Positions 15,884 through 24,638 are shown, numbered from the stretch's first letter. The stretch is DNA of 42,536 bases from Propionivibrio sp. (GCA_029975435.1 JARKPC010000183.1:1-42536), one strand, 5' to 3'. The notes: generated by a model not told the origin, from the letters alone. Translations and numbers: made by a program.

Positions 15884-16324
15884 ATGCCTCGTATCCTGCT
15901 TGCCGCAGGCTTCACCCTGTCCTTCCTCGCCGCACCGGCATTCGCGCAAATGCCGCGCATCGATTTATCCGCCGGCTTCCATCGCATCGAAGCGGAAGTT
16001 GCGGCCGACCTGCCCAACCGGATGCAAGGCTTGATGATGCGCAAGAGCATGCCGGCCAACCACGGGATGCTTTTTGTCTTCCCGCAGGCCGAACGTCATT
16101 GCATGTGGATGCGCAACACCTTCCTGCCGCTGTCCGTCGCGTTTCTGGATGAACAGGGCCGCATCCTGAACATAGAGAACATGCAGCCGCAAACCGAAAA
16201 CAATCACTGTGCCGCTGCGCCAGCGCGCTTTGCGCTGGAGATGAATCGCGGCTGGTTTGCCGATAAGGGCATCAAGCCCGGGCAGCGCATCGGAGGACTG
16301 GAAAAAGCTCCAGCCCCGCAATAA
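15884..16324 (+). CDS. DUF192-family exported protein
   Basis: A 146-residue protein with a signal peptide (MPRILLAAGFTLSFLAAPAF, then AQ) and a DUF192 domain. Family marks are LMMRKSMPANHGMLFVFP, CMWMRNTFLPLSVAFLD and the C-terminal GxxxxxGIKPGQRI. The biochemical role of the family is not known; bacterial members are small periplasmic beta-rich proteins. GGAG at 15873-15876 precedes ATG 15884; a TTG at 15866 would disturb the signal peptide. The gene lies 17 bases before ubiC and is probably co-transcribed with it. Confidence 0.85.
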   Translation: MPRILLAAGFTLSFLAAPAFAQMPRIDLSAGFHRIEAEVAADLPNRMQGLMMRKSMPANHGMLFVFPQAERHCMWMRNTFLPLSVAFLDEQGRILNIENMQPQTENNHCAAAPARFALEMNRGWFADKGIKPGQRIGGLEKAPAPQ

Positions 16325-16341
16325 TTCGTCCGGCCTTGGTT

Positions 16342-16908
16342 ATGAATGACAGGAGCAGGAAGGGGTGGCGTGAACGTTCGCCGCTCATGCGGGGCACCAC
16401 CGGCATCAAAACGTGGCTGACGGACAGCGGATCGCTGACCGGGCGGCTGCAAGCCCTCGGCTCTTTCTCGGTCGTGCTGCAGAACCAGCGCCTGGCGAAA
16501 CCGACAGACGACGAAGCGGCGGAACTCGGTCTCGGACGTACGCAACTGGCGTGGATACGGGAGGTCGCGCTGCTCCTCGATGGTCGGCCGGTGGTGTTCG
16601 CGCACACCGTTCTGCCGCGCCACCCGCGCGGCCCGATGACCCGGTGGCTGGAGCGCTTGGGCAACCGCTCGCTAGGCGCGCTTCTGTTCGCGCATCCGCG
16701 CTTCTTGCGCGGACCTCTCGCCGCACGGCGGCTCGATCGGCGGCACGCCCTCTTCCAACCCTCCATAAAGGCATTGCATCTCGCCGATGTACTGCCTCCT
16801 GCGCTCTGGGCAAGGCGGTCACGCTTCTCGTTCGGCGAGCAATCCATCCTGGTTACCGAAGTCTTCTCGCCGGCTGTTGCAAAATTCCGCTCGACGCGGG
16901 GGGATTAG
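16342..16908 (+). CDS. ubiC: Chorismate--pyruvate lyase UbiC
   Basis: Cytosolic enzyme that removes pyruvate from chorismate to give 4-hydroxybenzoate, the first committed step of ubiquinone synthesis. The family features are WLTDSGSLTGRLQ, an internal REVALLLDGRPVVFAHTVLP with the active-site arginine and glutamate region, and the C-terminal WARRSRF...LVTEVF. The protein is 188 residues from ATG 16342. An ATG at 16387 would give 173 residues, closer to the E. coli enzyme, and neither has a good ribosome-binding site. It sits between a DUF192 gene and a DEAD-box helicase gene. Confidence 0.88.
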   Translation: MNDRSRKGWRERSPLMRGTTGIKTWLTDSGSLTGRLQALGSFSVVLQNQRLAKPTDDEAAELGLGRTQLAWIREVALLLDGRPVVFAHTVLPRHPRGPMTRWLERLGNRSLGALLFAHPRFLRGPLAARRLDRRHALFQPSIKALHLADVLPPALWARRSRFSFGEQSILVTEVFSPAVAKFRSTRGD

Positions 16909-17000
16909 CCCTGTAGAATTCGCGCCTCGTTGCTGGTCCTATTGGGCAACGACTACGCGCTTCGCGAACCTGGCCGCATTCTAAAGCCCTCCTGCCTCCT

Positions 17001-17021
17001 GGTGCTGACTCATAAAGCACC
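17001..17021 (+). other. Hairpin in helicase leader
   Basis: GGTGCT and AGCACC form a six-base stem around a nine-base loop. It lies immediately before a second, stronger palindrome. Confidence 0.4.
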
Positions 17022-17026
17022 GCCCT

Positions 17027-17044
17027 GGCACAAAGCTTTGTGCC
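17027..17044. other. 18-bp perfect palindrome in helicase leader
   Basis: GGCACAAAGCTTTGTGCC is a gapless palindrome about 125 bases before the helicase start. It could fold in RNA or act as a DNA-binding site. No T-tract follows, so it is not an obvious terminator. Confidence 0.5.
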
Positions 17045-17168
17045 GAAAAGTCCGAATTCTCCGCCCCGGCAGAGTCTCTCTTCGCTATTTCGATGGTTGG
17101 CGTTGCATTACCCCGCATCCGTGCGCCGTGACTTCGGTGCGCGGTGCTGTACTTTACGAAAGAGAAAC

Positions 17169-18620
17169 ATGTCCTTTGCAGAAATCGGGCTTAACGAAGC
17201 CGTCCTTAAAGCCCTCATCGATTCGGGTTACACCGAACCCACCCCGGTCCAGGCCCAGGCCATCCCCGCCGCCATCGCCGGCCGCGATCTCCTGGTATCG
17301 TCGCAGACCGGCTCCGGCAAAACAGCCGCCTTCATGCTGCCGGCACTGCACCGCCTGGCAGCGCAGGAACGCCGTCCCTTCGTTCCCACGTCCCGTCGCA
17401 CCCCCAACCAGGAGCGCCAGTCCGCCCGATCGCGCGGCAAGGAGCGTCCGCGCTTCCAGGCGGCGCAACCCAGGATGCTGGTTCTCACACCGACGCGCGA
17501 ACTCGCGCTGCAGGTCACGGCCGCCACGGAAAAATACGGCACGCACATCCGCCACCTGAAGGCCGTCGCCATTCTCGGCGGGATGCCTTATCCCAAGCAG
17601 ATGGAACTGCTCGCGCGCAACCCGGAAATCCTGGTAGCCACCCCCGGACGCCTGATCGATCACATGGAATCGGGAAAAATCAACTTCTCGGAACTGCAGA
17701 TGCTGGTTCTCGATGAAGCCGACCGCATGCTGGACATGGGATTCATCGAGGACATCGAAAAAATCGTCGCAGCGACGCCGGAAACCCGCCAGACCATGCT
17801 CTTCTCCGCCACGCTCGACGGCCTGGTGGGCAAGATCGCCCGCGACATCACGCGCGACGCGCTGCAGATCAGCGTCGATTCGTCGCACTCGAAACACGAT
17901 AACATCGAACAGCGCCTGCACTTCGTCGACGACCTCTCGCACAAGAACCGCCTGCTCGACCACCTGCTGCGCGACATCTCGATCGACCAGGCCGTCGTCT
18001 TCACCGCCACCAAGCGCGAAGCCGACAACCTCTCCGACCGCCTGAACCTGGCGGGTTTCAACGCCGCTCCGCTGCATGGCGACATGCACCAGGGCGCGCG
18101 CAACCGCACCCTCACCGCCATGCGCCGCGGACAGGTTCGCATTCTCGTGGCCACCGACGTGGCGGCGCGCGGGATCGACGTGCCGACCATTACGCACGTT
18201 TTCAACTATGACCTGCCCAAGTTCGCCGAAGACTACGTGCACCGCATCGGCCGAACCGGGCGAGCCGGGCGCAACGGAATCGCCATCTCGCTGGTCAATC
18301 ACGCCGAGCATTTCAACGTCCGGAAGATCGAGCGTTTTACCAAGCAGTCCATTCCGGTTGAAATTGTCGCCGGCCATGAACCGGTTCGCCGGCCGGCCAC
18401 GAAACAGGCACGCCCGGGCGGCAAGAGCAACGCACGCCCATCGCACGACGCGTGGAAACACAAGGGCAGTCACGGAACGGGCAAGCCCGCCGGCCGTAGC
18501 CAAGGCCGTGCCAGCACGCCGGGCAACCATCAGCATCAGGCCACTTCGGCAAAATCCCCGCGCAATGCTCCGTCCGCCACCGGACGCGCCGGCGCTTCGC
18601 GTCGGCATGACTGGCAGTAG
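17169..18620 (+). CDS. rhlE: RhlE-type DEAD-box ATP-dependent RNA helicase
   Basis: A 483-residue cytosolic helicase starting MSFAEIGLNEAVLKALIDSG. Motifs in order are Q-motif (PTPVQAQAIP), I (SQTGSGKT), Ia (PTRELALQV), Ib (TPGRLID), II (LDEADRMLDMGF), III (FSATL), IV (VVFTATK), V (ATDVAARGIDV) and VI (HRIGRTGRAG). An insert of about 35 residues rich in Arg and Ser lies between motifs I and Ia. The C-terminus is a basic Gly/Ser/Arg-rich tail likely to bind RNA. RhlE proteins act in ribosome assembly and cold adaptation. A long hairpin-containing leader precedes the gene. ATG 17169 follows AAAGAGAAAC. Confidence 0.92.
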   Translation: MSFAEIGLNEAVLKALIDSGYTEPTPVQAQAIPAAIAGRDLLVSSQTGSGKTAAFMLPALHRLAAQERRPFVPTSRRTPNQERQSARSRGKERPRFQAAQPRMLVLTPTRELALQVTAATEKYGTHIRHLKAVAILGGMPYPKQMELLARNPEILVATPGRLIDHMESGKINFSELQMLVLDEADRMLDMGFIEDIEKIVAATPETRQTMLFSATLDGLVGKIARDITRDALQISVDSSHSKHDNIEQRLHFVDDLSHKNRLLDHLLRDISIDQAVVFTATKREADNLSDRLNLAGFNAAPLHGDMHQGARNRTLTAMRRGQVRILVATDVAARGIDVPTITHVFNYDLPKFAEDYVHRIGRTGRAGRNGIAISLVNHAEHFNVRKIERFTKQSIPVEIVAGHEPVRRPATKQARPGGKSNARPSHDAWKHKGSHGTGKPAGRSQGRASTPGNHQHQATSAKSPRNAPSATGRAGASRRHDWQ

Positions 18621-18727
18621 TGCTCCGACAGGGGTCCGGCCATTCCTCCGGGCTCCTGATCACTCTGTGTCCGGAAGGCGTGTTGGGGTAGGATAGTCCG
18701 TCGCCATGTATTGCGCGGAGACAAACC

Positions 18728-19204
18728 ATGAGTCCGGAACTGCTTGTCAATTGGACGGATCACGACAGCTATCTTCAAAAGGTTCTGCTGCTGGCTAAGC
18801 AGACGTTGCGCATCTTTGACGAAGATCTCACCCGACTCGGGCTGGAGAAGCCCGAGAACGCCCTATTCCTGCGTCGTTTGCTGACCAGCGAAAGGCAAAA
18901 CACGCTGACGGTTGTCGTGAGAAACGCGAATCCGTTCCGGCGAAGCAGTCCGCGCCTGATGAGACTGCTCGCCGATTTCCCCGACACGATGAAAATCTAC
19001 GAATGCGCACCCCAACTTGCCAGCCTGAGCGACTCCATGGTTCTGGCCGACGGGAATCACGCTCTCGTTCGATTCCATAAAGACCACGTCCGGTCAAAGG
19101 CAATAATCGACAACGCGGACGAGTGCCGGCCCTACATCCTCCGCTTCGAAGAGATTCTCAAGGAAGGCGGCACACCGATCAGCGCCACGACGCTCGGCCT
19201 GTAG
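18728..19204 (+). CDS. Uncharacterised 158-residue cytosolic protein
   Basis: GGAG lies eight bases before ATG 18728, and codon use matches neighbouring genes. There is no signal peptide or membrane segment. The body (YLQKVLLLAKQTLRIFDEDL, then RLLTSERQNTLTVVVRN, then HALVRFHKDHVRSKAIIDN) resembles a small alpha/beta domain found in proteobacterial proteins of unknown function. The layout faintly recalls phospholipase-D-like folds, but no HxK(x4)D catalytic motif is present. I tentatively place it with an uncharacterised DUF family (possibly DUF7931) and assign no function. It appears monocistronic between rhlE and a lipoprotein gene. Confidence 0.72.
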   Translation: MSPELLVNWTDHDSYLQKVLLLAKQTLRIFDEDLTRLGLEKPENALFLRRLLTSERQNTLTVVVRNANPFRRSSPRLMRLLADFPDTMKIYECAPQLASLSDSMVLADGNHALVRFHKDHVRSKAIIDNADECRPYILRFEEILKEGGTPISATTLGL

Positions 19205-19249
19205 GAGCGCATAGCGAGCGGCAAAACCAGGCGCGGCAAGCATTTATGC

Positions 19250-19258
19250 TGTTATAAT
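19250..19258 (+). promoter_or_regulatory. Extended -10 promoter of the Ala/Pro-rich lipoprotein gene
   Basis: TGTTATAAT is a consensus extended -10 element (TG-N-TATAAT). No clear -35 is seen, which extended -10 promoters can lack. Transcription should begin near 19265. Confidence 0.55.
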
Positions 19259-19262
19259 TTGA

Positions 19263-19289
19263 GGTTGATCGGTCATGGACCGGTCAACC
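19263..19289 (+). other. Hairpin at the predicted mRNA 5' end
   Basis: GGTTGATCGGTC pairs with GACCGGTCAACC around a three-base loop (12 pairs, one G-U). It would lie at the very start of the transcript, a position known to protect mRNAs from 5'-dependent decay. Confidence 0.5.
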
Positions 19290-19371
19290 AATCGCTATTT
19301 GTTGCGTTGAAAAAGTTGTTGGTTCGTTGTAGTTGTCATGTTGTTGTTTTTTTATGATAGGAATGTTCAAA

Positions 19372-19644
19372 ATGAAAAACTCGCTCCTCGTTGCCGCCCT
19401 CGTTGCCTTGACTCTGACCGCTTGCGGCAAAAAGGAAGAAGCTCCCGCTCCTGCTCCTACCCCGGCACCGGCTGCTGCCGCCCCCGCCGCTCCGGCCCCA
19501 GCTCCCGAGGCTGCCCCGGCTCCTGCCGCGGCTCCGGCTGCTGACGCAACCGCCGCTGCTCCGGCCGCCCCTGCGGCTGATGCCAAACCGGCTGACGCTG
19601 CCGCTCCCGCCGCACCTGCTGCTGCCGACGCTGCCAAGAAGTAA
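19372..19644 (+). CDS. Small Ala/Pro-rich lipoprotein
   Basis: A 90-residue protein starting MKNSLLVAALVALTLTACGK. It has a type II signal peptide with lipobox LTAC, so Cys18 would be lipidated. The mature part begins GKKEEAPAPAP and continues as nearly uninterrupted Ala and Pro with occasional Glu, Asp and Lys. This is probably an extended, disordered chain anchored in the outer membrane. AGGA lies nine bases before ATG 19372; ATGs at 19333 and 19363 are in frame but lack good spacing. The gene has its own promoter, leader hairpin and strong terminator, suggesting abundant expression. Function unknown. Confidence 0.75.
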   Translation: MKNSLLVAALVALTLTACGKKEEAPAPAPTPAPAAAAPAAPAPAPEAAPAPAAAPAADATAAAPAAPAADAKPADAAAPAAPAAADAAKK

Positions 19645-19663
19645 TTCTTCTTGCTCCGAATCA

Positions 19664-19687
19664 AGCCGGCAGCTGCCGGCTTTTTTT
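19664..19687 (+). terminator. Intrinsic terminator of the lipoprotein gene
   Basis: The 18-base palindrome AGCCGGCAGCTGCCGGCT folds into a G+C-rich stem and is followed by a run of seven T. It is 20 bases after the stop codon. Confidence 0.9.
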
Positions 19688-19699
19688 ATGCGTTCGTAT

Positions 19700-20467
19700 T
19701 CACAACGATCGCCAACCAAAGCCGTCTTGTTGCGAAGCCACGCCAACCCAACTCTCTTCGCACCCCAGGGCTTCGGCCACCGCCTTCCTCACCAGACTCG
19801 GGCGGTTGTTCTGTTCGCTGAGATGTGCCGCGACAAAGTGCTGCAGGCGGCTTGAATTGATCGTTCGCAGCAAGGATGCCGCCTGTTGATTGTCGAGATG
19901 TCCGAAATCGCCTGATATACGCCTTTTAAGCATCGCCGGATATGTCGAATCCGCCAGCAATTCCGAGTCGTGATTGCATTCCAGCACCAACGCATCACAA
20001 CCGTCGAGAACGTCGACGATATGCGCAGTAATTTTCCCGCAGTCGGTGAGCACTCCGAGGCGGCGGACACCATCGGAAAACGCGTACTGGACAGGCTCCC
20101 GCGCATCGTGGGGAACCGGAAAAGGCGTTATCTGAAGGCTCGAAATACCGAACGGCGCGTGACCGTCAATGACCCGGTACTCCGCTTGACGCTCGTTGTC
20201 GTTCTCGACGAAACCAAACGTCCCGTGCGTGAGATAGACGGGAATCCCGAAACGGCAGGCGAACCGGTTGACGCCGGCGATGTGGTCGCTGTGTTCGTGA
20301 GTGACCAGAATGCCTGTGATCTCCTCCGGAAGAACGGACAGCCGGGCGAGCCGGCTGACCATGGTCCTGACCGAGAAGCCGCAATCGAGGAGGATCTTCG
20401 CTTCACCGGCGTCGACAATCAGGGAATTTCCCCGACTGCCGCTGCCAAGCGATGCGAAACGTATCAC
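19700..20467 (-). CDS. MBL-fold metallohydrolase (YycJ/WalJ-like)
   Basis: A 255-residue cytosolic metallo-beta-lactamase-fold enzyme starting with GTG (MIRFASLGSGSRGNSLIVDA). The metal motif is THEHSDHIAG, with further ligands in TDCGKIT, LECNHD and the C-terminal AHLSEQN. It resembles YycJ-type hydrolases, some of which are nucleases; the activity of this one is unknown. Its start overlaps the bamC stop by four bases (GTGA), so it is the coupled last gene of dapA-bamC-MBL, an arrangement common in betaproteobacteria. Its 3' end lies next to the terminator of the convergent lipoprotein gene. Confidence 0.88.
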   Translation of the reverse strand: MIRFASLGSGSRGNSLIVDAGEAKILLDCGFSVRTMVSRLARLSVLPEEITGILVTHEHSDHIAGVNRFACRFGIPVYLTHGTFGFVENDNERQAEYRVIDGHAPFGISSLQITPFPVPHDAREPVQYAFSDGVRRLGVLTDCGKITAHIVDVLDGCDALVLECNHDSELLADSTYPAMLKRRISGDFGHLDNQQAASLLRTINSSRLQHFVAAHLSEQNNRPSLVRKAVAEALGCEESWVGVASQQDGFGWRSL

Positions 20468-21615
20468 TTCAACTGTTCGAACAACAGGCCGATGATCTTC
20501 TTCGACGTATCGGACTGATCCACGCCGCCCTCCGCGGAAAGTACCTGAACAGTCGTCAACGCCCTGCCACCGTCCTTTACGAAAACCCGATACTTGGTTT
20601 GCGGATCTGGAGCGGAAGGTTTCCAGAAAGCCAGTTTTGATAGCAGTCCGGGATCCTTGTTCTGCGCATCGCTTTCGGGATCGACGTACCGAACGTAGTA
20701 AAGCCCCTTGGAGCGATCACGATCTTCCACGGTGAAACCGACACGATCCAGCGCCAATCCAACGCGACGCCAGGCGCGGTCGAAGGATTCCTGGACCTCC
20801 AGAGTTCCGGCGCCATCGGCGGCGCGCGCCAGCTTCGCCCGGTCGGCAGGCCGGCTCTTTGCTTCCGCCATTTCGAGTTGCGAGCGCCTGTCTTCGGTGC
20901 CGAAACGCACCATCAGGCGGCGAAGCATTTCCGCCTCGAGTTCCGGGTCCGGTTCGCGCGGCTGCCATCTCGTCTGGTCCTTGCCTTCGGACACATAGAT
21001 TTCGTACATGCCGCGATGGCTGATGTAGATTTCGGTCGTTCCCGGTTCGCTGCCGGGTTCCAGGCGAGTACGGAATTTATCGCGCTCGGCGGTCGAATAC
21101 AGCGAATCGATCACTTTCCCAAGCCAGTTGCGCAGAAAATCGTCGCCGATCTTGGCGCGATTCTCAGCCCAGTCGGTTTCCATCACGCCCGCCTCAGGCA
21201 ATTCCAGCTTTATCAAGAACCCCGTTTCCTGCCAGAAATCCTTGACCTGTCCCCAAAGCTTGTCGGGTGTTTCGTTGATCACCAGCCAGCGCTGATTGCC
21301 CGAGCGTTCGACGCGCACCTTGTCCACCTTGGGCAAAATCGCGCTGTTTTGTTGGGTGGCGGCCTGTGCGCGCTCACCGGAATACGAAGAGAACGTTGCC
21401 GCCCCCTTGCCGCCCGCATCCGGCACCAGGAATCGATCGTCACGCGTCGGTGAAGTAAGGTCCGGAGGCACCTCCAACGTCGGAGCCTTGACGGTCGAAG
21501 CCGACTTGTAATCAATTTTCTTGGGCTCGAGACTCAGGCTGCTACAGCCCGCACTCAACCCGATCATGACCGCTACCGACGACCAAAGCGCCAGCCGCAA
21601 AACAACAACTCTCAT
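20464..21615 (-). CDS. bamC: Outer-membrane assembly lipoprotein BamC (NlpB)
   Basis: A 383-residue lipoprotein whose signal peptide (MRVVVLRLALWSSVAVMIGL) ends in lipobox LSAGC. It is an accessory part of the BAM complex that folds outer-membrane proteins. The N-terminal unstructured segment (SLEPKKIDYKSAS...LEVPPDLTSP) is the BamC/DapX signature that in E. coli binds BamD. Two helix-grip domains follow (about 110-230 and 265-380). The start at 21615 is supported by AGAGGTG; an upstream extension of 23 residues lacks sense for a lipoprotein. The gene follows dapA by 22 bases. Confidence 0.92.
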   Translation of the reverse strand: MRVVVLRLALWSSVAVMIGLSAGCSSLSLEPKKIDYKSASTVKAPTLEVPPDLTSPTRDDRFLVPDAGGKGAATFSSYSGERAQAATQQNSAILPKVDKVRVERSGNQRWLVINETPDKLWGQVKDFWQETGFLIKLELPEAGVMETDWAENRAKIGDDFLRNWLGKVIDSLYSTAERDKFRTRLEPGSEPGTTEIYISHRGMYEIYVSEGKDQTRWQPREPDPELEAEMLRRLMVRFGTEDRRSQLEMAEAKSRPADRAKLARAADGAGTLEVQESFDRAWRRVGLALDRVGFTVEDRDRSKGLYYVRYVDPESDAQNKDPGLLSKLAFWKPSAPDPQTKYRVFVKDGGRALTTVQVLSAEGGVDQSDTSKKIIGLLFEQLK

Positions 21616-21637
21616 CGACACCTCTGGAACCCGAAAA

Positions 21638-22522
21638 TTACGCCAACAACCCGGCTTGGCGCATGGCGCCGCGGACCCGTTCATGGCATTCCGCGGAAAG
21701 AGGGGTTAGCGGCAGGCGAATTCCGCCTTCCATCAGCCCCATTTGCTGACAGGCCCACTTCACCGGAATCGGGTTGGCTTCGCAGAACAGGTGCCTGCTC
21801 AGCGCACTCAAGCGGAAATTGAGTTCGCGCGCCTTCGCCAAATTGCCGCTGATCGCTGCCGAACACATCTCGTGCATCATGCGCGGAGCCACGTTGGCCA
21901 CGACCGAGATATTGGCCTTGCCGCCCAGCATCAGCAGGGCGCAGGCCGTGCCGTCATCGCCGCTGAAGACAGAAAACCCCTCCGGAGCGCGGTTGATGAG
22001 TTCCGCACCACGCTCCATGTTTCCGGTCGCGTCCTTGATGCCCACGATGTTCGGAATCTGCGCCAGACGCAGGGTCGTTTCATTGCCCAAGTCTGCAACC
22101 GTGCGGCCCGGAACGTTGTAAAGGATAACCGGGATATCGACGGCTTCCGCGATTGCCTTGAAATGGCGATACAGACCTTCCTGGGTCGGCTTGTTGTAGT
22201 AGGGGACGACAGAGAGTGCAGCATCGGCGCCAACCTTCTTGGCAAACTCCGTCATCTCGATGGCTTCCGACGTGGAGTTGGCCCCTGTTCCGGCAATGAC
22301 CGGAATCCGACCGGCGGCCTGATCGACCACAACACGAATCAGTTCCTGGTGTTCCTCGACGTCAACCGTCGGCGACTCGCCCGTCGTTCCCACGACCACG
22401 ATGGCGTCCGTCCCTTCCTGCACGTGGAAATCAACCAGTTTGCGCAGGCACGGCAGATCGAGACTTCCATCCTCGTGCATCGGGGTGACAATCGCAACAA
22501 TGGATCCAGTAATCGTGTTCAT
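21638..22522 (-). CDS. dapA: 4-Hydroxy-tetrahydrodipicolinate synthase DapA
   Basis: The housekeeping enzyme of lysine and diaminopimelate synthesis, which condenses pyruvate with aspartate semialdehyde. All expected residues are present in the 294-residue chain: GTTGE (45-49), Tyr108/Tyr109 in [12 protein letters not shown], Tyr135 and Arg140 in LYNVPGRT, and Schiff-base Lys163 in GIKDATG. This contrasts with the two catabolic paralogues at 3800-4681 and 9926-10846. It leads the operon dapA-bamC-MBL. A TAAAAT-like -10 lies about 35 bases before the start, without a clear -35. Confidence 0.96.
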   Translation of the reverse strand: MNTITGSIVAIVTPMHEDGSLDLPCLRKLVDFHVQEGTDAIVVVGTTGESPTVDVEEHQELIRVVVDQAAGRIPVIAGTGANSTSEAIEMTEFAKKVGADAALSVVPYYNKPTQEGLYRHFKAIAEAVDIPVILYNVPGRTVADLGNETTLRLAQIPNIVGIKDATGNMERGAELINRAPEGFSVFSGDDGTACALLMLGGKANISVVANVAPRMMHEMCSAAISGNLAKARELNFRLSALSRHLFCEANPIPVKWACQQMGLMEGGIRLPLTPLSAECHERVRGAMRQAGLLA

Positions 22523-22675
22523 GGGTTAGGCACCATAAAAAAAGTGGGGTAATTTTAACCGAAGGCAAGCGGACCGAACACGAAAAACGCGACAAGACGA
22601 ATTCCGCTGACACAAGGCAGGAAATTTCCTGCCCATGGTCAGCCCTTATGAAACAGTCCGCAGACGCAAGCTTGG

Positions 22676-23527
22676 TCAGGCGTAGCTGAAGAACCCGCGC
22701 CCCGTCTTGCGGCCGAGGAATCCCGCCTCGACCATCTCCACCAGCAAGGGTGCAGGACGGTATTTCGGATCCTTGAAACCCTCAAACAAGACCTGCATGA
22801 TCGCCAGCTCCACATCCAGGCCGATCAGGTCGCACAAGGCCAACGGCCCTATCGGGTGGTTGGCGCCAAGCTTCATGGCCTCGTCGATTTCCGCCGGCGT
22901 CGCCAACCCTTCTGCCAGGGCAAAAATGGCCTCATTGATCATCGGACAAAGCATCCGGTTAACCACGAAGCCAGGGCTGTTCCTGACCTTCACCGGCGTC
23001 TTGCCGATCCGCTGCGCCACAGCTTCCGTCGCTGCATGTGTCCCGGCAGATGTCTGCAGGCCGCTGATGACTTCAACCAGCGCCATCATCGGAACGGGAT
23101 TGAAGAAGTGCATTCCGATCACCTGCGCCGGACGCCGCGTCGCTGCTGCCAGCTTGGTAATGGAGATGGACGAGGTGTTGCTGGCGATAATCGCGTCCGG
23201 CCGGGCGATTTCATCCAGTTGCCTGAATATCTTGAGCTTGAGCGACTCGTTCTCCGTCGCTGCCTCTATCACCAGGTCGCAATCGGCAAGGATCGCAACG
23301 TCGCTGGCTATCGATATCCTGGCCAAAGCCTCCGTTTTCTGAACTTCCGTGAGCTTTTCCTTCTTGATCATGCGGTCCATGCTACCCGAGATCGTTGCCA
23401 GTCCCTTCTGCAGCGCGGTATCGGAGATATCGGACATCACCACCGGCAGCCCCGCCATGGCGAACGCCTGGGTGATTCCATTGCCCATGACTCCCGCGCC
23501 AACGACACCGATCTTCTGAATTGCCAT
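22676..23527 (-). CDS. 3-Hydroxybutyryl-CoA dehydrogenase
   Basis: A 283-residue NAD(P)-dependent enzyme converting 3-hydroxyacyl-CoA to 3-oxoacyl-CoA (Hbd/PaaH/FadB2 type). It shows the dinucleotide motif [12 protein letters not shown] (7-18) and catalytic Ser116 (IASNTSS), His140 ([11 protein letters not shown]) and Glu152. The C-terminal domain has the family's [14 protein letters not shown] and DLIGLD. The start at 23527 follows GGGAGGC; 29 in-frame upstream residues are rejected. It appears monocistronic. Its product acetoacetyl-CoA is the substrate of the thiolase in the ato locus 18 kb away, so the two may serve the same butyrate or PHB metabolism. Confidence 0.92.
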   Translation of the reverse strand: MAIQKIGVVGAGVMGNGITQAFAMAGLPVVMSDISDTALQKGLATISGSMDRMIKKEKLTEVQKTEALARISIASDVAILADCDLVIEAATENESLKLKIFRQLDEIARPDAIIASNTSSISITKLAAATRRPAQVIGMHFFNPVPMMALVEVISGLQTSAGTHAATEAVAQRIGKTPVKVRNSPGFVVNRMLCPMINEAIFALAEGLATPAEIDEAMKLGANHPIGPLALCDLIGLDVELAIMQVLFEGFKDPKYRPAPLLVEMVEAGFLGRKTGRGFFSYA

Positions 23528-23705
23528 GTTGCCTCCCTTGTTCTCAAAGATTGTCAAAAAGCCTGCCCGACTATGGTTCCGGATCCCCGGCATCGGTCTC
23601 TGCGGAACCTTCATCCCCCATCAGCCCTCCATCCGGAGATAGAATCGGTCACACCGGTCATGCCGTTCATTATCGACCACTCGGCGCCATAACGACACCA
23701 CAATC

Positions 23706-24638
23706 ATGTCACCCTCCTCTGAAAAAGCCGCCTCCCTCTCCGACGTCATTGCCGCCGCCAACGGCATTATCCTGGGCAAGGATACCCAGGTGCGCCTGGC
23801 ACTGGCATGTCTGCTGGCGCGCGGCCATCTTCTGATCGAGGATCTTCCCGGCGTCGGCAAGACCACCCTGGCGCAGACGCTGGCGCGGCTCCTCGGCCTG
23901 CAGTTCTCGCGCATCCAGTTTACGAGCGACATGTTGCCGGCAGATGTCATCGGGCTGTCGATCTTCGACCGCGAACGCAGCGAATTCCGCTTCCTGCCTG
24001 GCGCCATCTTTTCACAGGTCCTGCTGGCCGACGAGATCAATCGCGCCACGCCGAAGACGCAAAGCGCGTTGCTCGAAGCCATGGAGGAACGGCAGGTCAC
24101 GGTCGAAGGCGAAACCCGGCCCCTGCCCGAGCCGTTCTTCGTCATCGCCACGCAGAATCCCTCAACCCAGATCGGCACGTTCCCGTTGCCCGAATCGCAA
24201 CTCGACCGCTTCCTCTTGCGCCTCGAACTCGGCTATCCGGACCGCGCCGCCGAACGCGCCCTGCTCGAGGGCGGCGGACGGCGAGACAAACTTCCGATGC
24301 TGGCCGCCAACCTGACGCCCGACCAGATCGCTCCTCTGCAGCAGGAGGCGAGCGAGACCCACGTTTCTCCCGCGCTGCTCGATTACGTCCAGACGCTGGT
24401 GGAAGCGACGCGCGCCAGTCCGCAATTCATCCACGGACTCAGTCCGCGCGCCGCGCTGGCCCTGCTCTCGGTTGCTCGCGCCTGGGCTTTCATCGGAGGA
24501 CGCGGGATGGTCATGCCCGAGGACGTGCAGGCCGTGCTGCCGAGCGTTGCCTGCCACCGGCTGCAATTGGCCAACAGTACCGGCCATGCCCGCCCGGAAG
24601 ACATCGCCAACCTGATCCGCTCCATACCGGTCATCTGA
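23706..24638 (+). CDS. MoxR-family AAA+ ATPase
   Basis: A 310-residue cytosolic ATPase with Walker A LPGVGKTTLAQ, Walker B VLLADEINRA and sensor 1 ATQNP, followed by FPLPESQLDRF. MoxR proteins act as chaperone-like ATPases that help assemble or activate partner proteins with VWA or DUF58 domains. Its stop overlaps the start of the DUF58 gene by one base (TGATG), and a transglutaminase gene follows. This three-gene order is conserved in many proteobacteria. ATG 23706 is the first in-frame start; no strong ribosome-binding site is seen. Confidence 0.92.
   Translation: MSPSSEKAASLSDVIAAANGIILGKDTQVRLALACLLARGHLLIEDLPGVGKTTLAQTLARLLGLQFSRIQFTSDMLPADVIGLSIFDRERSEFRFLPGAIFSQVLLADEINRATPKTQSALLEAMEERQVTVEGETRPLPEPFFVIATQNPSTQIGTFPLPESQLDRFLLRLELGYPDRAAERALLEGGGRRDKLPMLAANLTPDQIAPLQQEASETHVSPALLDYVQTLVEATRASPQFIHGLSPRAALALLSVARAWAFIGGRGMVMPEDVQAVLPSVACHRLQLANSTGHARPEDIANLIRSIPVI

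Larger units (their letters stand above)
16909..17168 (+). other. Long structured leader or intergenic region before the helicase gene
   Basis: About 260 bases without a supported gene. It contains two consecutive hairpins at 17001-17021 and 17027-17044. An open frame reaches back into it from the helicase, but the family start is at 17169, so this is probably promoter plus 5' untranslated leader. Confidence 0.5.

Noticed and set aside
19440..19640. Low-complexity repeat tract in the lipoprotein gene
   Set aside because: The repeats are Ala/Pro codons inside a frame with a lipobox, promoter and terminator. They reflect protein composition rather than a CRISPR array or mobile repeat.
23575..23609. 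GGTTCCG...CGGAACC inverted repeat upstream of the hydroxybutyryl-CoA dehydrogenase gene
   Set aside because: Seven-base arms with a 21-base spacer and no T-tract or promoter relation; not strong enough to call a site.
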